From NCBI GenBank assembly GCA_029565415.1, contig JAKQOH010000196.1:1-63468 (forward strand): DNA of 63,468 bases. The letters run 5' to 3'. Positions 8,351 through 17,706 of the stretch are shown piece after piece (the first letter of the stretch is position 1; each line of letters opens with the position of its first letter). The DNA is from Candidatus Rifleibacteriota bacterium (GTDB taxonomy: Bacteria; Riflebacteria; Ozemobacteria; Ozemobacterales; Ozemobacteraceae). The translations under genes were made by a program, and so were the position numbers. The notes under the pieces are model-generated. The model was not told the DNA's origin and ran no database searches. It was given only the letters and a program-made list of their open reading frames with translations.

Positions 8351-11300
8351 ATGCCCCTGTCCGGGCACCCCATGGAAGACCCGAACACCTCGAAACTCGA
8401 CACGATCGCCCAGGAACTGGAACGGAGAAAATCCGAACGCCTTGCCGGCCGCCTCCAGGGAAGATGGCGGCGGGTGGTGCTGCGCCGGTTCCTTCTCCTG
8501 TGCGCCTTCGTCTTTGCCGTTCTTGCCGGGATCTTCTTCTACAACTTCTTCCGGCTCAACAGCGACGTGATCGAGGGGCATGTCAAGCGGGGGCTGACCT
8601 CGCTCGCCCAGGGGCGTGCACCATTCACCGTCCGCAGAATTTCCGGGGATCTGATTTCCGGCATCGAGATCGAGGATCTCATCGTCCAGAACCCGCATTT
8701 CAGAACGGGGGGCATGCTGCTTTCGGTGCCGCGGATCACGCTGAGGTATTCGATCCGCGATATTTTCTGGGGAAACATCGTTCTCGAGCGCCTGATCGTC
8801 TCGGATCCCTCGCTCGTCCTCGCACGCGATCCCGGCGGACGGGTGATCTGGGACTTTTCCGGCCCCCTCGCTTCCCCTGCGGCCGATCTTCCGGACGCAA
8901 CGGCAGAACCGCCGACTCCCGGCGCGACAACGGCCCAGGCCGAGGCGATCGCGGACAATTATCTCCAGCATATCGAACTGAAAAATCTGAGCCTGCTCAT
9001 CCCGCGTCCCCGGGACCTCCTGCCCGATCAGCTGCTGATGAAAATCCTCCGGATACCGCCGGGAAATCTTCAGCTTGCCGGGCTGAACCTGCTGCTGCGA
9101 AAATATCCGCATCCGGATTTTATTTCCCACGTATTGCGCGTCTCGACCCCGACGGACCCGGCCTGGCTGACGATGCAGCTCAGCCGGAACCGCGCCTCGG
9201 GGGATGTCACGGCCTCCCTCGACGTGCTGAAACGGGGCGTCGATCTCGCCGTGCGCTCGGCCGCCGCCGGGGATCGTCATATCAGCCTGTTCGACCGGCG
9301 GTTCAAGGACCAGATGAACGTGCAGTTCGTCCTGGCCAGCGGGGTGACCCCCGTTCCCGAGCGGATTCTCGGCCTGAACGGGATCATTGAAGTGGATGCG
9401 CTCGCTTCCTTCGCGGGGGTCCTCTCGTCCGGTTCCGCCCTGACCGGTGCCCTCACGCTGACGGCATCCGCGGCGGAGAACGCGCCGCTCGTCGAGTCCC
9501 GCATCGGCTTCAGCGTCAGGGAGTTCGGGCTGCGGCTTCCCGGAGCGGTCTCGATCGAACGGGTGAACATCGAGGCTGGCCTCAAAAACCGGATTGCTTC
9601 GTTCACCCGGTTCGAGGCAACGATCGCGAGCATGGCCACGACCCATGCCGGAACGATGGATTTCCGGGAATCAGGAGCGGCGGTCGCGAGTTTTTCCTCG
9701 AACCTGGGCGGGGAGCCGATGCGGATCGAGGCTTCCTGGAAAACCGAACGGGTCGATCTCAGCCGGCTCCGGGCGCGGATCCAGAGGAGTGCCGGACAAG
9801 CGGGGGTGTCGCTCGAACAGGCCCGGGAGAACGGGCTCATCCGATACCGGAACATCCTTCTCGAAGCCGGGATCAAGCCCGGCGGAAGCCTGTGGGACGT
9901 CCTGCCTCTCCGGATTCTTCCTTCCGGCCTGACGAGGAAGATCGATGCCTGGGCGTCGCGGGTCGATCTGGTCGGCCCTCTTTCGATCGATGCCCATCTC
10001 CCCGAGCCTGGCCGCGCGGATCTCGGCCGTGCGGTGATCGACCTTTCGGGCGCACGGGTGGTCAGCCGGAAGCGCCCCGAAGACCGGCTGGAGCTTGGCG
10101 GCCGTCTGCTGCTTTCGAGCGGTTCGGTCGAACTGGCCAGTGTTTCGGCGCGGCTCGACTCGCTGGTCGCGGAGGCATCGGGGCTGGTGGGGCTCGGCCC
10201 GAAGGCCGCTTCGATGACGGAGTATCGTCTGGATGTCGCCGCGTTCCTGCGCGACCGCGCGCCGTTCGTCGCCACGGGAGAGCGCGTCTGGCGCAGTTTC
10301 GGCCTCGGCGGAACGCCGTCGTTCGATGCACTGTCGCTCGAAGGCGACAGACTCCTGACGGCAACCCTCCAGTCGGCCACCGGAACGCAGCGGGTTGCTG
10401 TCGGTGCCGGCCGGGTGCGGCTGAAGCGCGGCCGGAAATCCTGGTGGATCGATGATCTTGCGCTGCTGCTCATGACGGATGAGCCGCTCGACCGGGTGCG
10501 GGGCCGGCCGTCGCGACTCGTGGCCGAGGCGAAACTGAAACTGTTCGGCTTTCCCGGCGAGGCGCGGGCCGTTCTCGATCTTGCCCGCTCCCGGTTCGAC
10601 GACCTGGCGGTGAGCTGGCGGGGGAGCGACTTCGGCCCCCTGCTTGCCGCCCTGCGCGAACAACCCGGGATCGATGCCGCCGTGAAGCGGCATGGGATCG
10701 ATATCGGCGGAGCGTTCGCGCTTTCCCTGAAGGGAAGCGGGGCGCTGAACCGGCCGGCGCTGTCCGGCTCGATCGCCTGCCCCCGTCTCGATCTGCGTGC
10801 GAAAGATCTTTCGGCGGAGTTGCCGTTCGATGTTTCGGTCACGATGGGGGAGGGAGGGGAATACCGGGGCGTGGCGGCCACGAAGAATGCCCGGATCACG
10901 AAAAGCGGGGTCGCGTTCGTTCTCGACGGCCTGCAGACACGCATGACATGGGGCAGACCACGGGGGGCGAAGACGCAGATCCTCGCGCTGAACGGCACGA
11001 CGCGCGTCTTCGACACCCTCCTCGATCTCGAATCCGTTCTCGAACCCGCTCCGGGGCGGCTCAGGAGTCTCCGGCTGAAAGGCCGGAGCCGGCGGCTTCA
11101 GACCCTGATGGGAGAAATCGCCCGGATCGCGAAGTTCCATATCCCGTTCACCGTGAACGGCCCGGCCGCGATCGAGTTCGTCGCCTCTGGCCCGTTCGAT
11201 GCCCTCACGTCCCGCGTGGCGGCCGAGGTGGCCGGCGTCGATCTGCGGCTTCCCATACAGGTCGGCCCAGGGCGCACGCTGCCCGTCGATGTGAAAAATA

Positions 11301-12859
11301 TATCTGGAAAAATTGATTTTGCCCAGGTCGCGCCGGGGCGATTCACGGGCTCGATCACGGATGGGAAGGCTGCCGTGGCGGATGGCGCCATGACGCTGAC
11401 CGGCAGGGCCCGTCTCGAACGGGAGGGTGCCCGTCTCGTTCCGCTTCTCGACGAGATCAAGGCATCTCTTGCCGGAATCGATGCGGCGAGCCTGATGCGG
11501 ATCCTCAACGGCGGCTTCCTGCCGGCCGGAGTTGCGGGCAGGTTGACGGATGTCACGGGAATCCTCGACGGCCGTCTCGATCTCGCAGGAGGCCGGAACC
11601 GCTTCGGCGGCACGGGCGAGCTGACGGTCCGCGGAGGGGGATTCCGGTGGGCCGGTATTCCCCAGGCGGTCACGGGGCTCGAGGCGAAGCTGCTCCTCTC
11701 GCGCCGGCAGGGCCGGCCGGAGCCGGTCGTCGAGTGGCGCGACGTGCGTGCCGGTTTCGGCCGGTCGCGGATCGCGATTCCCGAAGGACGACTGATCGAT
11801 CCCCAGAATGCCGCGCGCCTCTCGATGGCCGGAACGGTCGAGAAAGCCTATCCATCGGATCTGCTGGCCCTCCTCTCGGGGCTGAATCTTCCGACGGTGA
11901 CGTTCCCGAAGGAAGGGGCGTTCGACGGCTCCGTGCGGGTCGAGGGAACCCTGGCCGCCCCCGTCTTTGACGTCGATCTGCGCACCGAGTCCCTCGAACT
12001 TCGCTACTCGAGCGACGGTCGTACCTGGAACGTGCCTCTGGGGCCGGGTGCCGTGGCTCTGAACTACGATCTCGGATCGGGGAAGATCCTTGCATCGAAA
12101 TGTGACATCGGGGTTCTCAAAGGCCGGGTCTCGCTGACGAAAGGCGCGGGAACGCTCGCTCCGGGCCGGCCTTCGGGCTACGAGCTTGCCGGCCGCCTCA
12201 CGGGGATCGATCTGGGCTCCCTCGGGGGCGGGATTTCCGGGGATGCCCGGTATGGTCTGAAAGGGATCCTCGGAGGAGAATTCACGGCCGGCCAGACCCC
12301 CACGGGAAGCCGGGACGCGGTGTTCCAGCTCGGGATCGAGAATCTCGTCGTCGAAAAGATTCCGATCGACGAGGCGATGGTCGCGAACACGGGTCTCGAT
12401 TTTCTCGACGAGCCAGAGTTCACCTCCAGCCGTCTCAACCTCTACGTCAGCAGCGAGGGGGAGCTTTCCGAGCGCGGCCGGGTGCGGATGGCGGATGCCC
12501 TGTTCGCCGGACCGGACATGCGCCTCGAGATCAGCGACAGCGCTTTCGATCCGCAGCGCCTCGAGCTCTCGGGAAAGATCGTTTTCAATCCCCAGCCCCT
12601 GCGACGGACGAAGCTGGGCCGGAAGATGGGCGCGATGACGCGCGTCCTGCAGGACAAGGCGACCGGGCTGCCGTATCTCGACCTCACCGTGAGCGGCACC
12701 TGGGACCGCCCCGAGCTGATCTCGAAGGCCATCCTCGCGAAAGCGAAAAAGCGGGGAAAGCGGAATTTCATCAAGAGCATCTTCGGGGGCCGGCGCAGCC
12801 ACAAGGCAAGCGTGACCGAACTGATCGAGTGGTTCCCCGGCTGGAAACCGGGACAATGA
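8351..12859 (+). CDS. AsmA/TamB-like envelope protein
   Basis: About 1502 aa. One N-terminal membrane anchor (FLLLCAFVFAVLAGIFFYNFF) is followed by a very long beta-strand-rich body. The early segment (VPRITLRYSIRDIF then LERLIVSDPSLVLAR) is the pattern of AsmA/YhdP/TamB proteins, where layers of short strands build a groove bridging the two membranes and carrying lipids. The C-terminal part (GPDMRLEISDSAFDP, LDLTVSGTWDRPEL) also fits this superfamily. The start is set at the ATG at 8351 just after AGGAG (8343-8347); ATG 8372 is an alternative. It faces the kinase operon across a shared intergenic region and lies 22 bp before the FHA gene, so those two are likely an operon. Lipid transport is inferred from the family only. 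Confidence 0.8.
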   Translation: MPLSGHPMEDPNTSKLDTIAQELERRKSERLAGRLQGRWRRVVLRRFLLLCAFVFAVLAGIFFYNFFRLNSDVIEGHVKRGLTSLAQGRAPFTVRRISGDLISGIEIEDLIVQNPHFRTGGMLLSVPRITLRYSIRDIFWGNIVLERLIVSDPSLVLARDPGGRVIWDFSGPLASPAADLPDATAEPPTPGATTAQAEAIADNYLQHIELKNLSLLIPRPRDLLPDQLLMKILRIPPGNLQLAGLNLLLRKYPHPDFISHVLRVSTPTDPAWLTMQLSRNRASGDVTASLDVLKRGVDLAVRSAAAGDRHISLFDRRFKDQMNVQFVLASGVTPVPERILGLNGIIEVDALASFAGVLSSGSALTGALTLTASAAENAPLVESRIGFSVREFGLRLPGAVSIERVNIEAGLKNRIASFTRFEATIASMATTHAGTMDFRESGAAVASFSSNLGGEPMRIEASWKTERVDLSRLRARIQRSAGQAGVSLEQARENGLIRYRNILLEAGIKPGGSLWDVLPLRILPSGLTRKIDAWASRVDLVGPLSIDAHLPEPGRADLGRAVIDLSGARVVSRKRPEDRLELGGRLLLSSGSVELASVSARLDSLVAEASGLVGLGPKAASMTEYRLDVAAFLRDRAPFVATGERVWRSFGLGGTPSFDALSLEGDRLLTATLQSATGTQRVAVGAGRVRLKRGRKSWWIDDLALLLMTDEPLDRVRGRPSRLVAEAKLKLFGFPGEARAVLDLARSRFDDLAVSWRGSDFGPLLAALREQPGIDAAVKRHGIDIGGAFALSLKGSGALNRPALSGSIACPRLDLRAKDLSAELPFDVSVTMGEGGEYRGVAATKNARITKSGVAFVLDGLQTRMTWGRPRGAKTQILALNGTTRVFDTLLDLESVLEPAPGRLRSLRLKGRSRRLQTLMGEIARIAKFHIPFTVNGPAAIEFVASGPFDALTSRVAAEVAGVDLRLPIQVGPGRTLPVDVKNISGKIDFAQVAPGRFTGSITDGKAAVADGAMTLTGRARLEREGARLVPLLDEIKASLAGIDAASLMRILNGGFLPAGVAGRLTDVTGILDGRLDLAGGRNRFGGTGELTVRGGGFRWAGIPQAVTGLEAKLLLSRRQGRPEPVVEWRDVRAGFGRSRIAIPEGRLIDPQNAARLSMAGTVEKAYPSDLLALLSGLNLPTVTFPKEGAFDGSVRVEGTLAAPVFDVDLRTESLELRYSSDGRTWNVPLGPGAVALNYDLGSGKILASKCDIGVLKGRVSLTKGAGTLAPGRPSGYELAGRLTGIDLGSLGGGISGDARYGLKGILGGEFTAGQTPTGSRDAVFQLGIENLVVEKIPIDEAMVANTGLDFLDEPEFTSSRLNLYVSSEGELSERGRVRMADALFAGPDMRLEISDSAFDPQRLELSGKIVFNPQPLRRTKLGRKMGAMTRVLQDKATGLPYLDLTVSGTWDRPELISKAILAKAKKRGKRNFIKSIFGGRRSHKASVTELIEWFPGWKPGQ

Positions 12860-12881
12860 AGATGGAACCTCGGGACAGGGA

Positions 12882-14192
12882 ATGAATATGAAATATAGAA
12901 GTGCATATTGTGAAATTGCATATATAACAATTGTAATTCTGACGTCGGTGGCGTGCGCGTGGGCACAGACGCTGAGCGCCCCCGAACAGGCCGAGCCGGG
13001 AAGCATGTTCGTCGTCGACGTCGCCCTCCCCCCCGCGGGCGGTGGGGTGACGCGGCTTTCTTTCGAGCCGGGCAGCGTCCAGTTCATGGGGCTCGTCGTG
13101 CCGACACCCGACGTCCAGCTCGTCGGCGACTCGATCATCGAGTTTTCGGCCGGAGCCGGCTCGTCGGGCCGGCACCAGGTCAAGTTCCTAGCTTTCCCGA
13201 ATGCTTCCGCGGCGGTGTTCGACTTCGTTCCGGCGGTTGCCGGCCAGCGCCGCACCGTCGCGCTCGTCGCGAAGTCCGAAGAAAAACGGTATCACTGGCA
13301 CATTCTCGCCGCTGGCTTGATCCTGCTCGCGGTCGCCTGGGGCTTCTGGCGGTATCAGAAGAAGAATCCCGGCCTCATGTCGACCCGGTCGCTGTTTTTG
13401 AATTTCGAGGAGCTGCAGAAGGCCCGGGAACAGTTTTTCGCCGCCCGGCCCGGGGAAAGCGGCAGCCCGGCAACGCCCCCGACCCCCGAACGGCCGGTCC
13501 AGGCGGCAACACCGCCTGAGCCTCCTGTCACGTCGCCGACGCCTCCCATGGAGCTGCCTGTGGCACCCTTGGAGGCAGGGAACAAAACCGGGGAGATGCC
13601 CGCCGTGCCGGAAAGCGATCTACGCACCCTCGAAATGCCGAAACAGCCCGTGTCCGGCTCTTCGGTCGCCGAGGCAGCGCCGATGGCCGAAGGCGAAGCC
13701 CTGCAGGGAAGGACGCCGACGCACGAGATGCCGGCCACGACGCAGCCCGATGTGAACAAGACCCGCGTGGGAGAGGCCCCGGTTCCGGCGGAACAGCCCC
13801 TTCCGGGGGCGGCCGGCCCCCTTCCCGCATCCAGCGGGGCGAATGCCGGGAAAACCGTCGTTCGCAGCGATCTTTCGGGTAAGCGGCCTGTCACCGTCGA
13901 GCCGGAGCTTTTCGTGCGGCTTACCGATGCAAACGGCCGCATTCACGAAGGAAAAGGCCGGGAGGTGCTGATCGGCCGCTCACCCGAATGCACGATCATC
14001 ATGACGGCGGCCGAGGTGAGCCGGAAGCACCTGTTGATCCGACGCGAGGCAGGCAGGCTCGTCGCCGTTCCTCAGACGAGCTCGAACACCACCGAGATCA
14101 ACGGCATACGCATCCAGGGGGCCTCGACGATCGATGCCGAAGCGACGATCACACTCGGCGGAACCCCGTTTTCCATCACGATCACCGGGTGA
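12882..14192 (+). CDS. membrane-anchored FHA-domain protein
   Basis: 436 aa. The order is signal peptide (TIVILTSVACAWA), a beta-sandwich domain of about 100 residues that resembles cohesin-like folds (weak call), a TM segment (ILAAGLILLAVAWGFW), a Pro/Glu-rich linker of about 180 residues and a C-terminal FHA domain. The FHA signature is intact: LIGRSPEC, then SRKH, then SSNTTEING. FHA domains bind phosphothreonine, and this one should be cytoplasmic, so it is a natural reader for the nearby dual kinase (inference). The first 60 bases of the gene are strikingly AT-rich for this genome. ATG 12888 is a second possible start. The gene is convergent with, and 21 bp from, the next gene. Confidence 0.88.
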   Translation: MNMKYRSAYCEIAYITIVILTSVACAWAQTLSAPEQAEPGSMFVVDVALPPAGGGVTRLSFEPGSVQFMGLVVPTPDVQLVGDSIIEFSAGAGSSGRHQVKFLAFPNASAAVFDFVPAVAGQRRTVALVAKSEEKRYHWHILAAGLILLAVAWGFWRYQKKNPGLMSTRSLFLNFEELQKAREQFFAARPGESGSPATPPTPERPVQAATPPEPPVTSPTPPMELPVAPLEAGNKTGEMPAVPESDLRTLEMPKQPVSGSSVAEAAPMAEGEALQGRTPTHEMPATTQPDVNKTRVGEAPVPAEQPLPGAAGPLPASSGANAGKTVVRSDLSGKRPVTVEPELFVRLTDANGRIHEGKGREVLIGRSPECTIIMTAAEVSRKHLLIRREAGRLVAVPQTSSNTTEINGIRIQGASTIDAEATITLGGTPFSITITG

Positions 14193-14213
14193 GCGTGCCG
14201 GTCCGGATCCTCT

Positions 14214-15359
14214 TCAGCGGCTGTTCCTGACAAGAAACTCGAAGCTCCGGCGCGCTGTGTTGCCGGTGAGATCCGATGCCTCGACATCCAGGATATAGAC
14301 GCCGTCCGCCAGGTCGCGCGTGCGGAGGGAATACTCCGGCCGATAGCCGAGGACGGGGTTTCCGTTGGTGAGCGTCATCAGGAAATAGCGCGGCCCCCCG
14401 CTGCCGTTCGCCAGGATCTCGCCCGCCGCCGTCCGCACCGACTCCCGGTAGATCACGGTCGCGAGCTGGGTGCGATCTCCATGGATCGGGAGGGTGTCGA
14501 ATCGGAATACGTCGGCCATCGGGAGGAGGACGGCCGTTTCCGAGCCGTTTTCACGGCGTAGTCCTGCCCTGACGAGGTAGGGGGAGTGCCGATAGGCCGA
14601 TCCCGTGACGGTGTCCGTTATCCCGATCACGATATCGATGTCGCCGCTGACGACGGGCCGATGTTCGGGCCAGTCGAAGGCGGTGCTCCCCTCATTCGGA
14701 ACGGCCCATATCCCTTGGATGACCGGTGCATCCCTGTCCGGCGGCAGTTCGAGCAGGGAGATCGGGTTCAGATAGGTTCCATCCGAGGCGAGGATCTCGA
14801 GATGGATATGGTCGTATTTTTCGGTCGGGGGCAGGACGGATTCGGACCAGCCGACGATGGTGCCGAGCCGTTCGCCGGCTTCGACGGGAATGCCGCGGCC
14901 GGCTTTGCTGATCACGGCCTGAGGAATCGATGCTGCGTCGAGATGCCGGAAATACCAGACCGTGCCGTCTGAGGTTGATATGCATGCTTCGATATATTTC
15001 GAAGTGTATTCTTTTTCCGGTCGGAACGGGGAGCGGATATAGGCAAACCTGAGCGGGGAACGGGAAGCGTCGATCCGGTAGCTCGACAGGGTCACGGTGC
15101 CGGAGACCGGCGTGTAGACAGGGGTGCCCGCGGGAGCGCGAAGATCGGCTCCGCCATGGAGGTAGGGAACCTTCGAATAATTCTGGAAGTCATGGAACTG
15201 CGCGCCGACCAGGGGCCGGGTTTTCATCGGCCAGGGTTCACGGCAGAACACCGGAGCGGCGATCGTGACGAGGAGCGCGATAAGGAGCAGGAAGAGGCGC
15301 GCTGGCCGGTGCCGAGGGGCTGACGGCAAGATTCCGTGCGGTGACCGATATGTATGCAT
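14214..15359 (-). CDS. M23-type (LytM) metallopeptidase-like exported protein
   Basis: About 381 aa from ATG 15359. A GTG at 15404, directly after the upstream gene's stop, is an alternative. A signal peptide (LFLLLIALLVTIAAPVFC) precedes an M23-like domain with the zinc motifs HGGAD (HxxxD) and HIH (HxH), so hydrolytic residues appear present. The C-terminal half is beta-rich and resembles an Ig-like or carbohydrate-binding accessory domain. M23 enzymes cut peptidoglycan cross-links, and envelope remodelling is the likely role. An AT-rich codon patch lies at about 14980-15015. Probably the last gene of a long minus-strand transcript. Confidence 0.82.
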   Translation of the reverse strand: MHTYRSPHGILPSAPRHRPARLFLLLIALLVTIAAPVFCREPWPMKTRPLVGAQFHDFQNYSKVPYLHGGADLRAPAGTPVYTPVSGTVTLSSYRIDASRSPLRFAYIRSPFRPEKEYTSKYIEACISTSDGTVWYFRHLDAASIPQAVISKAGRGIPVEAGERLGTIVGWSESVLPPTEKYDHIHLEILASDGTYLNPISLLELPPDRDAPVIQGIWAVPNEGSTAFDWPEHRPVVSGDIDIVIGITDTVTGSAYRHSPYLVRAGLRRENGSETAVLLPMADVFRFDTLPIHGDRTQLATVIYRESVRTAAGEILANGSGGPRYFLMTLTNGNPVLGYRPEYSLRTRDLADGVYILDVEASDLTGNTARRSFEFLVRNSR

Positions 15360-15405
15360 GGCTATCACATGATACCGCAACGCTCGCGGAAATGCCGCAT
15401 GCACG

Positions 15406-17706
15406 TCATGAACCGAGAATGCGCGAGAGCAGCCGCGCCGTCGCGGTTGCCGAGACGGGCGTGCCGGACAAGGGTTCCCAGTCTTCGAACAGCGTCACGC
15501 TGCCGTTGCCGAGGCGATGCTGAACGGCAGGAAGCTCGAGATCGGGTTCGGGGGAGTGGCAACCCGGCGAGACGATGCCGGGAAACCGGGTGGGATCGTC
15601 GTGCAAAGGAGCTTCCGAAAGACCGAGTCCGAGCGCGATCGCACGGCAAGGCCCCCCGGCCTGGCGGCGGGAGAACAGGATGAGGCGGCCGCCTTCCGCC
15701 ACCCAGGATCGGATTGCCCCAAGCGTCGCGGCCGTGCAGGACTGGCGCGGCTCTGCGAGGATCAACCCGCGAACGTCGGGGCCGAGGCTCCGGGCAAGGT
15801 CGGACGTGATGCAGGAAAGACCGAACCCTTCGTTCTGGAGCCGGACGAGAACCGGACCGAGGGAGACGGGATTCGTGACGACCTGCTGGTGTCCGTAACT
15901 CATGCCGATGCCGGGCTCGAGCGTGGCGTCGAGCGCGATACGCGGCTCGGCTGATGCGCGCAGGTCGGCCGGGCGGGCGATGAGGGCCAGCCAGAAGTCG
16001 CTCAGGCACCAGAAGCTCATGATGAGGGCGACGAGGATGCCGAGAGTGTCGCGCCCGATGCGGCGGCACGAGCCGACCGAAAGAACCGCGAAGACGACGA
16101 GCAGCAGTTCGGCCAGAAGCACGGCGATCGCGATCTGGGGATCGATGAGGACGGTCGATGCGATGCGGCGGGTCCAGGCGAGCTTGCCGGGGGTGGATAG
16201 CATGTCGGCGTTGAAGTTGGTCGAGTCGCCATGCACGAGAACGAGGCCGCTGCCGTACTGAACCGCCGTGGAGAGGACGAAGGGGCCGTAGAGATGGGAA
16301 AGATCAGGGGCAAGATTTCCGAAAAAGTTCCGGTTGGACGGCTGCCAGGGATCGGAAAACGCGTCTGGAGAGGAAACGGCGAGCGGGAGCTGGGCAAGGC
16401 CTCCCCGCACCGATGCGCCCGTTGCCCACATCCAAGGTCCCGCGCTGGGGGCCCAGGGAAGCGGGGCGTGGAGCGCTCCTCCCGTCACGAGCCACCGGCC
16501 GCGGTGGTCGCAGATGCCGTCGGAAGCGAGACTCAGACCGCTCGAAGCGACGAGCGCATTCACGAACCCGTTCATAAAGAACACGTCGGTGTGCTCGCCG
16601 ATGGCCAGCAGAACGCCGCCCGATGCGACCCACTCCATGACGGCAGATGTTTCTGCCGGCGTGTAGGGGCGGGTGGGGCATTTGACGATCAGAAGCCGAC
16701 AGGCGGGTGAGGCGGTCGTGAGCACCTCCGTGAGGGAGCGGCGGGTGTTTCCAACCCCGGGGCGGGACCAGGGCTCGGCGGAGGCGGTGCCGGTGATCAC
16801 GAGGGCGGGGGCGACGTTGCCGAGGGCTTCGAGCCAGGGGCCGAAGTTGTTTTCTGCCAGCATCGCATCCAGGGTTGCATCCGGTTGTGCTGCGGGAATC
16901 GGCTCCCAGTCAGAATGCGTGGCGTCGACGGCGATCGCGGCATCGGTTCGGGCCGGGTCGGGGTGCAGGAACGGCAGCGCGGCGATGACGAGGATGAGGA
17001 AGAACAGCCAGAGGCGGAACTCGATGCCGGTTCCGGCCGGCGTGCCCGTGGGGGCCGGAGAATCCTCTTCGCAGGAGGGCAGCGGATCCGTCGCCGTGAT
17101 CAGGGGGGCGGCGGGCAGAAGCAGGATGACCATGTTCCCCGTGAGACCGAATCCCCAGAAAACCTGCCAGCCGTGCGTGACGAGATCGGGCTGGAGGGTG
17201 GCCAGAAACGCGGCCCAGAGAGGCCAGCGCAGCACGGCAAACCCCAGCAGCACGGTTCCCGAGACGGCTGCATGCCGGAGACCGGCGACGGGACCACTCT
17301 CGTGCAGACGGTCGAGAACGAGAAACACCCACAGTAGCAGAAGCGGGAAGGTCAGCGTTTTTGCCGGATCGGCGGCGACGAGAACATCGCCGAACCTGAG
17401 CCCCTCGGCGGCGATGCCGGCATGATCGAGAAACGCCTGTGCTGTAATGCTGCCGGCGAGGCGGACGAGATCCGAGAGACTCCATGCCCAGGGGGTCAGA
17501 AGGCTCCAGAATCTCCAGGTGGCGACGGCTACGAGAAGCGGAAGGGCAACGCCGGGCCCGTGCGGGCGGCCGATCAGAAGGGCGAGCACCGCCATGCCGA
17601 AGGCGATCGCCCCCCACTGGTCTGTCGTGAAGCCGTGCAGCGGCGGCCAGGTGGCGGCCTGAACACAGAGAACGGCGGCCAGGCCCCAGAACCAGATGCG
17701 GCTCAT
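15406..17706 (-). CDS. large membrane protein with GATase-like/DUF4350-like extracytoplasmic domains
   Basis: About 766 aa. The start at ATG 17706 overlaps the upstream stop as ATGA and has GGGGAGG seven bases before it. The N-terminal 250 residues hold about six TM segments. Two soluble parts follow, separated by more TM segments near residues 540-610. Both contain the pattern 'cleft strand, then A-V-x-x-W-V-A-x-G-G-x-L-L' (VMEWVASGGVLLAIGE and IRSWVAEGGRLILFSR) typical of glutamine-amidotransferase-like folds in DUF4350 and gliding-type proteins. No catalytic Cys-His-Glu triad is evident, so it may be a binding fold. Function unknown. It forms a translationally coupled pair with the upstream gene, which has a similar layout. 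Confidence 0.72.
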   Translation of the reverse strand: MSRIWFWGLAAVLCVQAATWPPLHGFTTDQWGAIAFGMAVLALLIGRPHGPGVALPLLVAVATWRFWSLLTPWAWSLSDLVRLAGSITAQAFLDHAGIAAEGLRFGDVLVAADPAKTLTFPLLLLWVFLVLDRLHESGPVAGLRHAAVSGTVLLGFAVLRWPLWAAFLATLQPDLVTHGWQVFWGFGLTGNMVILLLPAAPLITATDPLPSCEEDSPAPTGTPAGTGIEFRLWLFFLILVIAALPFLHPDPARTDAAIAVDATHSDWEPIPAAQPDATLDAMLAENNFGPWLEALGNVAPALVITGTASAEPWSRPGVGNTRRSLTEVLTTASPACRLLIVKCPTRPYTPAETSAVMEWVASGGVLLAIGEHTDVFFMNGFVNALVASSGLSLASDGICDHRGRWLVTGGALHAPLPWAPSAGPWMWATGASVRGGLAQLPLAVSSPDAFSDPWQPSNRNFFGNLAPDLSHLYGPFVLSTAVQYGSGLVLVHGDSTNFNADMLSTPGKLAWTRRIASTVLIDPQIAIAVLLAELLLVVFAVLSVGSCRRIGRDTLGILVALIMSFWCLSDFWLALIARPADLRASAEPRIALDATLEPGIGMSYGHQQVVTNPVSLGPVLVRLQNEGFGLSCITSDLARSLGPDVRGLILAEPRQSCTAATLGAIRSWVAEGGRLILFSRRQAGGPCRAIALGLGLSEAPLHDDPTRFPGIVSPGCHSPEPDLELPAVQHRLGNGSVTLFEDWEPLSGTPVSATATARLLSRILGS

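Noticed and set aside
9671..13255. Open frame of about 1200 codons on the minus strand across the AsmA-like and FHA genes
   Set aside because: Runs through two well-supported plus-strand genes and gives no recognisable protein; a composition artefact.
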